NCBI RefSeq assembly: GCF_002042965.1
Contig: NZ_MZNT01000001.1
Span: 186,001 to 250,000, forward strand
Length of the DNA: 64,000 nt
Direction of reading: 5' to 3'
DNA from: Paenibacillus sp. 32352
Lineage (GTDB): Bacteria; Bacillota; Bacilli; Paenibacillales; NBRC-103111
The notes beneath the pieces were generated by a model. It ran no database searches. It saw nothing but the letters and a program-made list of their open reading frames with translations, and was not told the origin of the DNA. Positions 27,468 through 37,311 of this stretch are shown here, in pieces; position 1 is the stretch's first letter, and each line of letters begins with the position of its first letter. The translations under genes were made by a program, and so were the position numbers.

Positions 27468-29006
27468 ATGACTTTGCATAAAGAGTCCTCCGCCGGCGGC
27501 CTGCCGCAATTCCCCGATTCTTACTGGCTTCGCTCCATGAATGTTCCCCGCTTCCCGGAGTTAACCGAAAATATGCAAGCGGATGTCGCAGTCATCGGAG
27601 GGGGAATAACCGGAATCACAACCGCTTATTTGCTGGCCAAGCGGGGCATGAAGGTCGTCGTCCTGAACGCGGGCCGTATTCTCCAAGGGACCACAGGCTC
27701 GACCACCGCCAAAGTGACGGCCCAGCATGATCTGATCTATGACGAGTTCATCTCTCACTTCGGGCTGGAGAAGGCTCGCCTGTATTATGAAGCGAACCAA
27801 GAGGCTATCACGTTTGTGAAGGATACCGTCGCCGAACTGAATATCGATTGCCAGTTCAGTGAAGAGGATGCTTACGTCTATACGAGCCAAGAGGATTACG
27901 TTCAGAAGATTGAGAATGAATACAAGGCTTATGAGAAGCTGGGGATTCCGGGAGAAATCGTCTCCTCCACCCCGCTTCCTTTTGCAACCAGGGCGGCCGT
28001 CATTATGAACCGTCAGGCCCGTTTCAATCCGGTTCCGTTTCTGGTCAAGCTGGCGGAGGAGATTATCCGGATGGGGGGACATCTATACGAGGAGACCACA
28101 GTGATCGAGTCGACCTTGGAGACGCCCGCGGTTGTGAAGACGAAGCAGGGACCCCAAGTCTCCTGTCATTATGTAGTCAGCGCCACTCATTTTCCGTACC
28201 AGGATATGAAGGGATTGTATTTTGCACGGCTCCACGCGGAGCGGTCTTACGTGCTTGCCGTACGCACCAAGAATCCGTACCCCGGAGGGATGTATCTAAG
28301 TGCGGAAAATCCGAAGCGTTCGCTAAGACCCCTGCTCATCGACGGCGAGCCTGCTGTTCTCATAGGCGGTGAAGGGCACAAGACCGGACAGGGACAGTGC
28401 ACCTTCCAGTATTATGAGAATCTTCAGAGGTTCGGCCAGCAATCGTTCGGAATCCGGGAGATTTTGTACCGGTGGTCCGCCCAGGATATTTATACTTTGG
28501 ATAAAATGCCCTACATCGGGCTGCAGTGGCCTGATGTTCCCAACCATCTGATAGCTACCGGCTTCCGAAAATGGGGGATGACGAACAGCATTGCGTCCGC
28601 GATACTGAACACGAAGCTCATTGCAGGCGAGAAGAGCCCTTATGAAGAAGTGTTCACTCCCCGTCGGTTTCATGCCGATCCGAGCCTGAAAACCTTCATA
28701 TCTCAAAATGCTAACGTAGCGGTTAACCTGGCCGCGGGCAAGCTTGAGCTGGTACGAAGACATCCGGAGGAATTGGAGCCTGGGGAAGGGTCTGTCGTAC
28801 AAGTGAACGGCAAAAGAGCCGGGGCTTACCGGGAAGCGAACGGGAAGCTGTATATCGTAGATACCACTTGCAAGCATATGGGGTGCGAGGTGGAATGGAA
28901 TGATGCGGAGCGGACATGGGATTGTCCTTGCCACGGGTCGCGGTATTCCTTCCGGGGCGATGTGATTGAAGGACCGGCGAAGGAAGCCCTTCCCCGTCTG
29001 GATTAG
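27468..29006 (+). CDS. FAD-dependent oxidoreductase with C-terminal Rieske [2Fe-2S] domain
   Basis: A 512-residue protein. Residues 40-400 form a DAO-type FAD domain (GGGITG at 44-49, GSTTAKVTAQH after it, and GFRKWGMTNS near the end). Residues about 425-512 form a Rieske domain with Cys468-x-His470 and Cys486-x-x-His489 as cluster ligands. This two-domain arrangement matches Bacillus YhfW-like proteins, whose substrate is unknown. AAGGAG precedes the ATG at 27468. It is followed at 40 bases by a hairpin (GGTGCCTGCGCG with GCGGGCACC) before the convergent GHL6-like gene. Confidence 0.93.
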   Translation: MTLHKESSAGGLPQFPDSYWLRSMNVPRFPELTENMQADVAVIGGGITGITTAYLLAKRGMKVVVLNAGRILQGTTGSTTAKVTAQHDLIYDEFISHFGLEKARLYYEANQEAITFVKDTVAELNIDCQFSEEDAYVYTSQEDYVQKIENEYKAYEKLGIPGEIVSSTPLPFATRAAVIMNRQARFNPVPFLVKLAEEIIRMGGHLYEETTVIESTLETPAVVKTKQGPQVSCHYVVSATHFPYQDMKGLYFARLHAERSYVLAVRTKNPYPGGMYLSAENPKRSLRPLLIDGEPAVLIGGEGHKTGQGQCTFQYYENLQRFGQQSFGIREILYRWSAQDIYTLDKMPYIGLQWPDVPNHLIATGFRKWGMTNSIASAILNTKLIAGEKSPYEEVFTPRRFHADPSLKTFISQNANVAVNLAAGKLELVRRHPEELEPGEGSVVQVNGKRAGAYREANGKLYIVDTTCKHMGCEVEWNDAERTWDCPCHGSRYSFRGDVIEGPAKEALPRLD

Positions 29007-29030
29007 CCACACAATACAAGCGTATAAAAC

Positions 29031-29063
29031 AAGGTGCCTGCGCGGATAGCGGGCACCTTGTTG
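29031..29063. terminator. Hairpin between convergent genes
   Basis: AAGGTGCCTGCGC pairs with GCGGGCACCTT, followed by TGTTG on the plus strand. It lies between the Rieske-domain oxidoreductase and the convergent glycosidase-like gene. Confidence 0.6.
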
Positions 29064-29072
29064 AATTTACGG

Positions 29073-31043
29073 CTAGCCTTCCAATACGACCATTTGGTGG
29101 CATTCCAGTCTCGGTACCGTATAGCTGACGGTATCGCCGTCTGTTTCGAAAGGCAGCTCTTCCATTTGCGGAGCGAGATAGACCCTGCGAATCGGTTTAC
29201 CCAGCTTTAGCGAGACGGAGATATCATAGAGAGGGATCAGATCCTCGATCACCTCGACTCCCGAGCCGCGTTTTACCGGAGTCGCATAGAGCAGATGATT
29301 GACATAGCGCTGCTCGGCAGGCTGCTCCATCAGAGTGACGATTCCTTGCGCAGGAAGATCGGTACGCAGCGTTTTATCCGGCAGCAGCCGGTTTAAGGCG
29401 TACAGTACGCATTCCTTAAGGGCAAGGCTTCCTTTATCGGCGTAATCGGCGAATACGTTCCATGCGAAATAGATGCCGTTCGCGCTCTCGACCATCCCCG
29501 GACCGTTATCCTGAAGGGCGCTCGGCGTATGCTGATGGGAGCAGAAGGTGAACACATCCCGGTTAAAGTAAGGATTTTCCCGATGCCCCAGTACGGTTCC
29601 GGTCGTCAGACGGACCTGCTGCCCCTCGGAGTAGAAGACGAAGGCGGCGTTGTGCAGGCTGTTCAGCTCGAAGTGCGGCCGGAAGTAATCCGGCCGGTAA
29701 GGATTCACTTGCTCCCATTCAACCCCAAGATCGATGGCGAAGGAGTCACCGGTCTCATTCAAGCCTGAACGTCCTGTGGCGAGTACCTTGCCACCCTGCG
29801 CGAAGAATTCGTTCAATTTGGCTTGCAGAGCCGGGGGAATTGTAATTTGATCGGGCAGTATGACGACTTTGTATCGCGTAAAGTCATGCTCCAAATCGAT
29901 GACGTCGAACAATAGCTTCCCTTCGAGAAGCATTCGCACCGCACCCGCATCCGAGGTTCCCGTACGGTCGCCGCGCTTTTCTTCCTTTTGCGAGGCGGCG
30001 GCCTCATAGGAGAGCAGAGCCACGTCGGCAACACTTGCCGTGCCGGTGCACCATGCTTCCTTGCTCTCCACCTCTCGGTAGGCGGCACCGATCAGCTCAT
30101 AGGTGGCCGGGTCCATGAAGCCCTCCGGATGGAGCTGATCCCCGATCGAGCAGCGCGCTCCGTTCGCTATGCTCAGAGCAGTCTCATACCGAAGCGCATT
30201 CGGGTGCTTGTAGCCGCCGAATTCCCCCCAGGTCGTATGAAACTTGCCTGTCATGCCAAGGTAATCCATACCGAGTCCCTGCGCGTACCTGGCGGAGAGC
30301 GGGAAGTGATCGTAGCCCCAGCCTCCGGTCGGCAGAGACTCCAGCTCCAGATGCGAGTTCATCCCGGCCAGATCCCGTCTTCCCCGCCGAATATGCCCTC
30401 CATTGTGAAAGACGGGCAGACCGGGCTTGATGCTGTCTATCGCTTCGCGAATCCGGGCGGTATAGCTGGCGTAGATCCGTTCCCCAAGTGCGAGGACAGC
30501 GTCCTTGTCACGGGGATCCTGGCCCTCGCTGCGAAGCGTGCGGACGCAGGAGTGGCAGTAGCATTGGCGCACCCCTACAATGTCCAAAAAGATGCCGTCG
30601 GCGTCATAGGTGCGAACGACTTCCTCCACCTGACGCACCAGTATGTCCAGGTAGGGCGTATTAAAGCAAAGCTGATGGTAGCCCGGCTTCATAAAGCCGT
30701 CTACCCAATTCGTGTTATCGTTAATGTCGCGGATCAGCCATTCGGGATGGCGGCGCGCCAGCTTCTCGTCCAGTCCTGCAGAGAGGTAGACCGGCGTTTT
30801 GACGTTGATCTCATGAGCGGCTTCAATCATGGCGCCGAGCAGGTCAAAGTCAAGTCCGGGGTGGATTTCATTCGCCTCCGACGGATGATAGGCCCAGCCG
30901 TGATGGCATTTGGAGAACACCGTGATCGAATCGACCCGGCCCCTCTGGAGCATCTCCTGAAATTGCTGCTTGGAAAATTGCCTGCCGATATGGGGTATGG
31001 CTTCCGAAGTGTGAAAATCCAGATGAACCTGGCGAAAACGCAT
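29073..31043 (-). CDS. GHL6-like glycosyl hydrolase with beta-galactosidase-trimerisation-like domain
   Basis: A 656-residue protein starting MRFRQVHLDFHTSE, the form of the hypothetical glycosyl hydrolase 6 family. It has a TIM-barrel N-terminal half with the GIFLDIV segment, a Cys-pair (CYCHSC) as in GH42-like barrels, a flavodoxin-like trimerisation domain (about 375-580: YKVVILPDQITIP, GGKVLATGRSG), and a C-terminal beta domain. Enzymatic activity is not established for GHL6, though GH29/GH42-like relatives suggest fucosidase or galactosidase action. AAAGGAG lies 12 bases before the ATG at 31043, but a GTG at 31049 in frame has a better 6-base spacing and may be the true start. A divergent AraC regulator lies upstream. 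Confidence 0.8.
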   Translation of the reverse strand: MRFRQVHLDFHTSEAIPHIGRQFSKQQFQEMLQRGRVDSITVFSKCHHGWAYHPSEANEIHPGLDFDLLGAMIEAAHEINVKTPVYLSAGLDEKLARRHPEWLIRDINDNTNWVDGFMKPGYHQLCFNTPYLDILVRQVEEVVRTYDADGIFLDIVGVRQCYCHSCVRTLRSEGQDPRDKDAVLALGERIYASYTARIREAIDSIKPGLPVFHNGGHIRRGRRDLAGMNSHLELESLPTGGWGYDHFPLSARYAQGLGMDYLGMTGKFHTTWGEFGGYKHPNALRYETALSIANGARCSIGDQLHPEGFMDPATYELIGAAYREVESKEAWCTGTASVADVALLSYEAAASQKEEKRGDRTGTSDAGAVRMLLEGKLLFDVIDLEHDFTRYKVVILPDQITIPPALQAKLNEFFAQGGKVLATGRSGLNETGDSFAIDLGVEWEQVNPYRPDYFRPHFELNSLHNAAFVFYSEGQQVRLTTGTVLGHRENPYFNRDVFTFCSHQHTPSALQDNGPGMVESANGIYFAWNVFADYADKGSLALKECVLYALNRLLPDKTLRTDLPAQGIVTLMEQPAEQRYVNHLLYATPVKRGSGVEVIEDLIPLYDISVSLKLGKPIRRVYLAPQMEELPFETDGDTVSYTVPRLECHQMVVLEG

Positions 31044-31262
31044 GGACACTGCACGCTCCTTTGAGATAAGTAGTAGGTTGTATGAGATAACCTGATAGCG
31101 ATTACATGTCTTCACTATATAGGATAGCACTGCCGCGGATATAGGTAGGTGCACGACCATTTATAGTACGTTTTCGACCGAATCTGCGGATTGAATTTGG
31201 CGGCCCGGTGCACTACACTAAGAGCAAGAAGGACGTGAAGGCTTGCTGCCGGGAGGAAACCG

Positions 31263-32135
31263 ATGGATATCTTACAGCTGCCCATACCTCCGCTGCCCCA
31301 GTTTTTAACGGCGGGATTTTCAATATGGAAGAAAGGCATGCAGCACTTCGAGCGGTCGTTTGAGGTGTATGACCTCATCATCGTTTGCAGCGGAACCTTG
31401 TATATGACCGAGGATGGGGTTCCCTACGACATTGAGGCCGGTCAAATGCTGCTGCTTGAGCCCGGAAGGACGCATTTCGGACATCGTCCCTGCACGGAGG
31501 AGACGGAGCTGTACTGGCTTCACTTCCGCCACCAACGGGCCGTGGCGCAGCTTCCGGAGAAGCATATCCCTTGGTCGACACTCGTCCGCAGGGGGACGGA
31601 CAGCGATCTGACGCCGGCGGAGCAATACTTGTTCTTGCCTAAATACGGGCCGGTGGACCGAAAGCCGCTGATCCCCGTCCTGAATGAGATGCTCCGGCTG
31701 CGGGAAAGTCTGACGCAGGAGCATGCCGTAGACCTGCAGGTCGTATTAGGGAAGCTGCTCTCGGTAATCCAGGCGGGGGTTCGCGAGCAGCGCAGGTCGA
31801 CCCGGTCCTATCTCATCTCGGAACAGGTCAAGGCTTATCTGGAGGAACGCGTCACGGAGCCTTTTCAGGCCGCCCGCATGGCGGAGGAGCTTCATTTTAA
31901 CTTTGATTATGTGGCACGCTGCTTAAAAAGGCATACCGGGCTTAGCCCTCTGCAATACCACCACGCGCTTAGAATGGAGGCGGCCAAACGGCTCCTGACC
32001 CGAAGCGCGCTGCCGGTTCCCGAGGTCGCCGCTCAGGTCGGCTTCAGCGACTATAATTATTTCATCAGGCTGTTCCGCAAGTCGGTGGGCATGACGCCGG
32101 GGCTGTATCGTCAATCAGCCAAGGGCTTTATCTAA
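31263..32135 (+). CDS. AraC family transcriptional regulator
   Basis: A 290-residue protein with an N-terminal cupin arm (CSGTLYMTEDGVPYDIEAGQMLLLEPGRTHFG) and a C-terminal double helix-turn-helix (about 190-285; MAEELHFNFDYVARCLKRHTG and VGMTPGLYR). It starts 213 bases from the divergent GHL6-like gene and probably controls it. The motif GATAACCTGATA occurs in the shared upstream region at about 31087-31098. No further gene is linked downstream. Confidence 0.93.
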   Translation: MDILQLPIPPLPQFLTAGFSIWKKGMQHFERSFEVYDLIIVCSGTLYMTEDGVPYDIEAGQMLLLEPGRTHFGHRPCTEETELYWLHFRHQRAVAQLPEKHIPWSTLVRRGTDSDLTPAEQYLFLPKYGPVDRKPLIPVLNEMLRLRESLTQEHAVDLQVVLGKLLSVIQAGVREQRRSTRSYLISEQVKAYLEERVTEPFQAARMAEELHFNFDYVARCLKRHTGLSPLQYHHALRMEAAKRLLTRSALPVPEVAAQVGFSDYNYFIRLFRKSVGMTPGLYRQSAKGFI

Positions 32136-32332
32136 TGGCTTGGCTTCATCCAATAGCACAATTACGGTCGGCAAGGGGGAGCGGGCCTGTTAGCGCAGGA
32201 TTAGGATAGAAAACGGCTTAAAACTGGCCTCGATACAGTAAGATTTAGGGATCAATTGGCATTATGCATCGGGATGGGTATAATAAACGTGGGATATGGA
32301 ACGGAAACTTTCGTTAATAGGGGGCGGCCGAT

Positions 32333-33046
32333 TTGGAAATTCAAAAAATATCGTCGCGTAAAATATATGAAGTCATAGCGGATCAAATCAAGGAGCAGAT
32401 TGTCAGCGGAGCCTTGACGCCGGGACAAAAGCTTCCGTCGGCCAAAGAGCTGTCCGAGCGCTTTCAGGTCGGAAGATCTACCGTGAGGGAAGCGCTCAGC
32501 GCGTTGAAGGCGATGGGGCTTGTCGAAATCCATCAGGGCGAGGGCAGCTATGTACGAAGCATTGAAGCGCAGGATGTCGATCTTCCGGTATTCGATTCGC
32601 TGCTCATGAGCCGTGAGACGGTGATCGAATTAATCGAGGCGAGGAAGGCGCTCGAAATTTCCAATGCAGCCTTAGCTGCGGAGAAGCGGACGGACGAGGA
32701 TATCGCCAAATTTGAGGCAGTGCTGCGCAATATGGAAGATTTCCTGGGCAATGAAGAGGAAGGGGAACGTTCCGATATGCTGTTCCATCTGACTTTGGCG
32801 CAGGCGACACATAATTCCATTATGGAACGTATGATCGACTCCATCTCGACTCAAATGCAGACGGCTATCCGGGAAACCAGAAGACTGCAAATGTATTCCA
32901 GCAAAACCGTCTCCAAGCAGCTGCTGAAGGAGCATAAGGCGATCTATCAGGCTATTCTTAACCGGGATCCGGCTGGAGCTCAGGAAGCGATGCGGCATCA
33001 TCTATTTCATGTCGAGCAGGTGCTGTTGAAATTTTTGAAGAAATAG
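32333..33046 (+). CDS. lutR: LutR-like GntR/FadR family transcriptional regulator
   Basis: A 237-residue regulator starting at TTG with AGGGGG eight bases upstream. The N-terminal winged helix (LPSAKELSERFQVGRSTVREALSALKAMGL, residues about 34-64) and the all-helical FCD domain closely resemble Bacillus LutR, including the EGSYV wing and the AALAAEKRT segment. LutR represses lutABC and responds to L-lactate. Here lutABC lies 4.3 kb downstream, separated by a germination operon. Assignment rests on remembered similarity plus the nearby target. Confidence 0.8.
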   Translation: MEIQKISSRKIYEVIADQIKEQIVSGALTPGQKLPSAKELSERFQVGRSTVREALSALKAMGLVEIHQGEGSYVRSIEAQDVDLPVFDSLLMSRETVIELIEARKALEISNAALAAEKRTDEDIAKFEAVLRNMEDFLGNEEEGERSDMLFHLTLAQATHNSIMERMIDSISTQMQTAIRETRRLQMYSSKTVSKQLLKEHKAIYQAILNRDPAGAQEAMRHHLFHVEQVLLKFLKK

Positions 33047-33220
33047 GGTTGGACACGGGGTTTCTACCTTTAAGGGAAGGCTTTTCTTGCCGCTATACTG
33101 CGGGCAGGGGAAGCTTTTTTTCATTTCCAAATGACAGGAATAGAAAGTACCAACGGAGGAATAATACGGCTAACTTGTCCTTATTTTCAAAACAATATGG
33201 AAGCTGTTGGTGGTTCGAAT

Positions 33221-34321
33221 ATGGATGCTAACCAGAAAGTGCTGAATCTGCACCAGCTAGTTACCCTTTTTATGCTTTCCTCCGGACTTATGGATCACGT
33301 CATTGTGATACCGTTTCTGCTCGGAATCGGAGGACGAAGCGCATGGATCTCCGTTCTCATTGCAGGCCTGCTTATAACCTGCTTGCTTCCTCTGCTTGTC
33401 TATGTGATGAAAAGCACAAGCATGGCTCCGATCTTTTCATGGGTGAAGCAGAGATACGGAGCGTTTCTTTCCTTGCTTTTGCGCGTTCCCGTTCTGGTAT
33501 ACGTCTTCGTGCTCGGGACCGTAACTATCGTAGATACAGTTGGTTGGGTGAAAAGTATGTTTCTTCCCGACACCCCTGCCTGGTTTATTACCCTTCTCTT
33601 GATGGGCGCTTGCATCTGGGCGGCTTATTCCGGCATACAGACGATTGCGAGATGCGGTATTTTTCTGCTGCCCCTTGTAGTCTTATTTGGCTTTTTTGTA
33701 GCTACGGCGAATATTCCGCGCAAGCATTACGTTTATTTGCTTCCTCTATTGGAAAATGGATGGAATCCCGTGCTGAAATGCATTTTTGTCGTAGGTGGAG
33801 GGATGGTGGAAATCGCGCTGGTGCTTTTGCTGCAGCATCATATGAAGGAAAAAGTGAAATTTCGCCATCTGCTGTTCACTTTATGGGCACTTGTTGGATT
33901 AACGATAGGGCCTCTGATGGGGGCGATTGCGGAATTCGGACCGGATGAGGCGGCCAAGCTGAGGTTCCCGGCCTATGAGGAGTGGCGGCTGGTACGGATC
34001 GGTCATTATGTGGAGCATGTCGACTTTTTATCGATTTTCCAATGGCTCTCCGGCGCCTTTGTCCGGTTGTCGATGTCGATCCTTCTCGTTAAGGAGACGC
34101 TGATCGGCCATACGGCAAAAAAAACAGCCTCCCTCGTTACGGTTGTCATCATTGCGGCTCTTATGACCGTATTTGTGCTGCTGCCGCATTCAGATAAGGA
34201 GTTCGTAAGGCTGTTGAATCAATGGTACTTTATCGGAGCGATCACGATCATCTTGTTCGTCAGTATGGGTGTTGCGCTGCTTGCATGGATGAAAAGGACG
34301 GAAAGGAGCGGGTCTACGTGA
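33221..34321 (+). CDS. Spore germination receptor B subunit (GerAB/GerKB family permease)
   Basis: A 366-residue integral membrane protein with about ten helices of the APC-superfamily spore germination permease type (start LNLHQLVTLFMLSSGL, mid-region VVGGGMVEIALVLLL, FPAYEEWRLVRIGHYVEHVDFLSIFQWLSGA). B subunits bind the germinant in the spore inner membrane. I start it at ATG 33221, preceded by GGTGG at 7 bases, because this gives the usual family length; upstream in-frame ATGs at 33131 and 33197 have no site. It overlaps the A-subunit GTG start by 4 bases. Confidence 0.92.
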   Translation: MDANQKVLNLHQLVTLFMLSSGLMDHVIVIPFLLGIGGRSAWISVLIAGLLITCLLPLLVYVMKSTSMAPIFSWVKQRYGAFLSLLLRVPVLVYVFVLGTVTIVDTVGWVKSMFLPDTPAWFITLLLMGACIWAAYSGIQTIARCGIFLLPLVVLFGFFVATANIPRKHYVYLLPLLENGWNPVLKCIFVVGGGMVEIALVLLLQHHMKEKVKFRHLLFTLWALVGLTIGPLMGAIAEFGPDEAAKLRFPAYEEWRLVRIGHYVEHVDFLSIFQWLSGAFVRLSMSILLVKETLIGHTAKKTASLVTVVIIAALMTVFVLLPHSDKEFVRLLNQWYFIGAITIILFVSMGVALLAWMKRTERSGST

Positions 34322-35754
34322 CGGAAGGGAATGTGCTGGGTAGACTGAGCCTCGCGTTTCGCGACTGCGAAGATATATGCACCGAGAGGCTGGGCTTATC
34401 GGAACAGAAGGCGGTTTTGCTTTATCAGCCGAATCTCGTGGATACGACCCGTTTACGTGAATATTTCATTCCGGAGCTGACTCGCTCTTTGTCTGGCGAA
34501 GGCAGGGAGCTAGACAAGCTGATGAACGAAAACGGCGCAGCGCTGCTTCAGGAAGCTCAAATGAAGCTTGCGGACTATGCTTCGCTTATTTTCAGCGGCC
34601 AGCTGTTCTTGTATTTGGAACGCAGGGGGGAGCTGTACAGCGTGAACCTGGCTAGTGTCCCCCGGAGGGATCCGGAGGAATCTGCTCTCGAGCCCTCCAT
34701 ACGCGGAGCGCGGGACGGGTTTGTCGAGGAGCTGGACACGAATATCGCTTTAATCCGGAAGCGGCTTGCCACCACCGATTTAAGCGTAAAATATTACTAT
34801 TCCCACGGCACGACCCGCACGCGCGTGGCGTTGCTTTATTTTAAGGGCCGCGTGCCGGAGATTTCCCTTTCTATCATTCAACAGCGTCTGGAGAATCTGG
34901 CAAAAACGGTTCTTGTCGGGGGGAATGCCAGGTTAGAGGATACGATCACAGGCAATCGGTATACCGTCCTTCCGTTAACTAATTTCACAGGGAAGCCGGA
35001 TTATGCGGCCGAACGGCTGATGCGGGGCAAATTTCTCGTATTTATGGAAGGCACGCCTACGGCTATGATAGCGCCGGTCTCCCTGACGGAGCTGTTTATC
35101 AGCCCGGAGGATTCTTACTTTAATTATCATGTGGCTATCGCCAATCGGATGCTGCGGATCATCGCCGCTTTTATCGCCGTCTTTTCCCCTGGGGTCTTTA
35201 TCTCATTGCTGATGTACAACCAGGATCAAATTCCGTTCCAGCTGCTTGCTACCATAGGAATTTCGCGTCTGGGGCTGCCTATTTCCGCTTTTGTTGAAAT
35301 GCTGCTCAGCCTGTTCCTGCTCGACTTGCTCAGGGAGGCGGGAGCCCGCCTGCCAAGAGCGACCGGCTCGACGATTACGGTCGTAGGCGGGATTATTATC
35401 GGGGATGCGGCTTTGAGGGCAGGCATATTGTCTCCGAGTATGACGTTTCTCGCTGCGGTGGCTATCGTGTCCGGGTCCACCCTCGTGAACTTGAATTTGC
35501 AGAGCACGACGAGGATCATGCGGCTGTTCGTCCTGATTTTGTCTGCGCTATGCGGTATTTACGGCACCATCATCGCCTTGTTCTATATGCTGGTATACGC
35601 CATTAATACGCAATCGTTCGGTGTGCCTTATTTCAGCTATGAAAAATACGGAAGAAAAGAAAGCCTGCTGAAATTCATCCGCTTACCGTTCCGGAAAAAC
35701 AGCTTGGACATCGTCGGCGAAACCTCCGGCTCGAAAGGGGAGGAAGGCTCTTGA
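34318..35754 (+). CDS. Spore germination receptor A subunit (GerAA/GerKA family)
   Basis: A 478-residue protein with an N-terminal soluble domain (about 1-280) and about five membrane segments (about 285-440), with the family blocks GKFLVFMEGTPTAMIAPVSL, EMLLSLFLLDLLREAGARLP and TVVGGIIIGDAAL. The start is GTG 34318 in a GTGA overlap with the B gene, 9 bases behind AAGGAG. A further start at ATG 34285 is possible but lies inside the upstream gene. It ends in a TTGA overlap with the C subunit. Confidence 0.94.
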   Translation: MTEGNVLGRLSLAFRDCEDICTERLGLSEQKAVLLYQPNLVDTTRLREYFIPELTRSLSGEGRELDKLMNENGAALLQEAQMKLADYASLIFSGQLFLYLERRGELYSVNLASVPRRDPEESALEPSIRGARDGFVEELDTNIALIRKRLATTDLSVKYYYSHGTTRTRVALLYFKGRVPEISLSIIQQRLENLAKTVLVGGNARLEDTITGNRYTVLPLTNFTGKPDYAAERLMRGKFLVFMEGTPTAMIAPVSLTELFISPEDSYFNYHVAIANRMLRIIAAFIAVFSPGVFISLLMYNQDQIPFQLLATIGISRLGLPISAFVEMLLSLFLLDLLREAGARLPRATGSTITVVGGIIIGDAALRAGILSPSMTFLAAVAIVSGSTLVNLNLQSTTRIMRLFVLILSALCGIYGTIIALFYMLVYAINTQSFGVPYFSYEKYGRKESLLKFIRLPFRKNSLDIVGETSGSKGEEGS

Positions 35755-36932
35755 AGCGCACTGGCTTCAAACGGCTCCGTCAATGCTTGCTGATCTCCGT
35801 CACCTTTCTCCTGCTCACAGGATGCTGGGATGCGGAAGAGGTGCAGAGGTTGAATTATATCGTAGGGCTGGGCGTCGATTATGAGGACGATAAATTTGTC
35901 GTGTATGGACAAATGATCAACTTCTCTTCCATTGCGAAGCAGGAGCAGCAGAACGATTCGGTTCGAAACTGGGTTGGGAGGGGGAAGGGAGAAACCGTAC
36001 TTGCCGCCATAAGCGATCTGATCGCGTCAGGCCAGGGAACGATGTTTCTCGGGCATGTCAATTACCTGATACTGACGGAAAACGTGCTGAAGGAGCAAAT
36101 GCTGAAGAAGGTATTCGATTTCACCAACCGCAATAAGGAGACCAGGTATACCAAATGGTTTTACGGCACTAAGGAGAAATTGTACGATCTTCTCTCCGCA
36201 AAGTCGTTTTTTGACCGAAGCACGCTCGATAGCATCCTAGGTAATCCCGAACAAAACTATGCGCAGCTGTCGAACTTAAAGCCTTATTACGTTAATGAAA
36301 TCGTAGCCGGCATGCTGGAGCCTTCCTCGACGGTCATCATACCTTCCGTGGAGTTAACCGAGAAAACGTGGATGGAACAAAATAAGCCGATGGGCATCCT
36401 GAAAAAGTCAGGAGGGTTTATTTTTAACGGAACCCGGTATGTGGGTTGGATGAAAATGAGCGACATTATGCTCGGCCGCTGGATGCAGTCAGCTTATGAA
36501 GCGTCCCCGCTGACGGTCCAGTCGGAACAGCATACGACTATTGCTACACTGGAGGTAAAGGATGCGACCCATAAGATCGAGATTCTCGATCGAGGCAAAG
36601 GCATCCCTCGTTTCAAGGCGAAGCTGAAGGTCAAAGGAACACTGATGGAGCTTGCGGAGGAGAAGCAGTTGGAGGAAATCCAGCATCTGGCCGAACAGAC
36701 AATTCGCAGGGAGCTGATGGAATATTACAAAAAAGGGCTCGCCCTGCATGCGGATGTGATGCATCTTGGCCAACTGTATTATAAGCGTCACCCGGACAAG
36801 TGGCGGTCGATTCAGGTGGACGGCCAATTTCCTTTGAATGAGAATACGCTGGAGGAAGTGGAGGTTCATCTGATTATCAATCATGCGCAAAAATATAAGT
36901 CTCCTCAGGTTAGCGGTTCTTACAAAGACTAG
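35751..36932 (+). CDS. Spore germination receptor C subunit (Ger(x)C lipoprotein)
   Basis: A 393-residue lipoprotein with LTGC (Cys25) followed by the hallmark WDAEEVQRLNYIVGLGVD and a C-terminal Spore_GerAC domain. It starts at TTG 35751 within the A-subunit stop, GGGGAGG upstream. All three receptor genes are coupled by overlapping non-ATG starts. Ger receptors detect nutrients in the dormant spore and would normally be expressed in the forespore under sigma-G; I could not pick out a sigma-G promoter with confidence. Confidence 0.94.
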   Translation: MKRTGFKRLRQCLLISVTFLLLTGCWDAEEVQRLNYIVGLGVDYEDDKFVVYGQMINFSSIAKQEQQNDSVRNWVGRGKGETVLAAISDLIASGQGTMFLGHVNYLILTENVLKEQMLKKVFDFTNRNKETRYTKWFYGTKEKLYDLLSAKSFFDRSTLDSILGNPEQNYAQLSNLKPYYVNEIVAGMLEPSSTVIIPSVELTEKTWMEQNKPMGILKKSGGFIFNGTRYVGWMKMSDIMLGRWMQSAYEASPLTVQSEQHTTIATLEVKDATHKIEILDRGKGIPRFKAKLKVKGTLMELAEEKQLEEIQHLAEQTIRRELMEYYKKGLALHADVMHLGQLYYKRHPDKWRSIQVDGQFPLNENTLEEVEVHLIINHAQKYKSPQVSGSYKD

Positions 36933-37311
36933 AGAACCGTCGGCATTTGGCTGGTAAAATACGCTGATAAGTACGGTGCAGTATAAGCTGCCGATCCCGG
37001 ATAAGAGAGGCCGAAGGAAAGCCTATTGGGGGGAGGCGGCTTTTTTTGACATGATTTATAGAAGGGCTTTGCGCAGCATAGCCTGCTTTGGAAGCCTGGT
37101 TGGAGGGGGATGCTCCACCGGAGGGGGTTGGTTGATCCTTCCAGCTTTGTAGTTTTCATCAGACCCGCCCCCTTGTTGGGTTATGTTGAGGACGGTATGA
37201 ATGATGAACCGGCGGCTGTACTATAAATAAGGCTTTTCAAAATCGAACTTATCTGATAACCTGATAACATAAGAGTGAAACTACAAATTATAGCTAAAGG
37301 AAGGGTACCCC
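36933..37311 (+). promoter_or_regulatory. Intergenic region: terminator of ger operon and lut control region
   Basis: This 379-base gap holds no credible gene. AAAGCC (37018-37023) pairs with GGCTTT (37038-37043) before a seven-T run and should terminate the ger operon. Closer to lutA, CTGATAAC occurs twice in tandem (37253-37260, 37261-37268), bracketed by CTTAT and ATAAG, a candidate LutR operator. TATAAA at 37222-37227 is a possible -10 with a poor -35. Confidence 0.55.
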
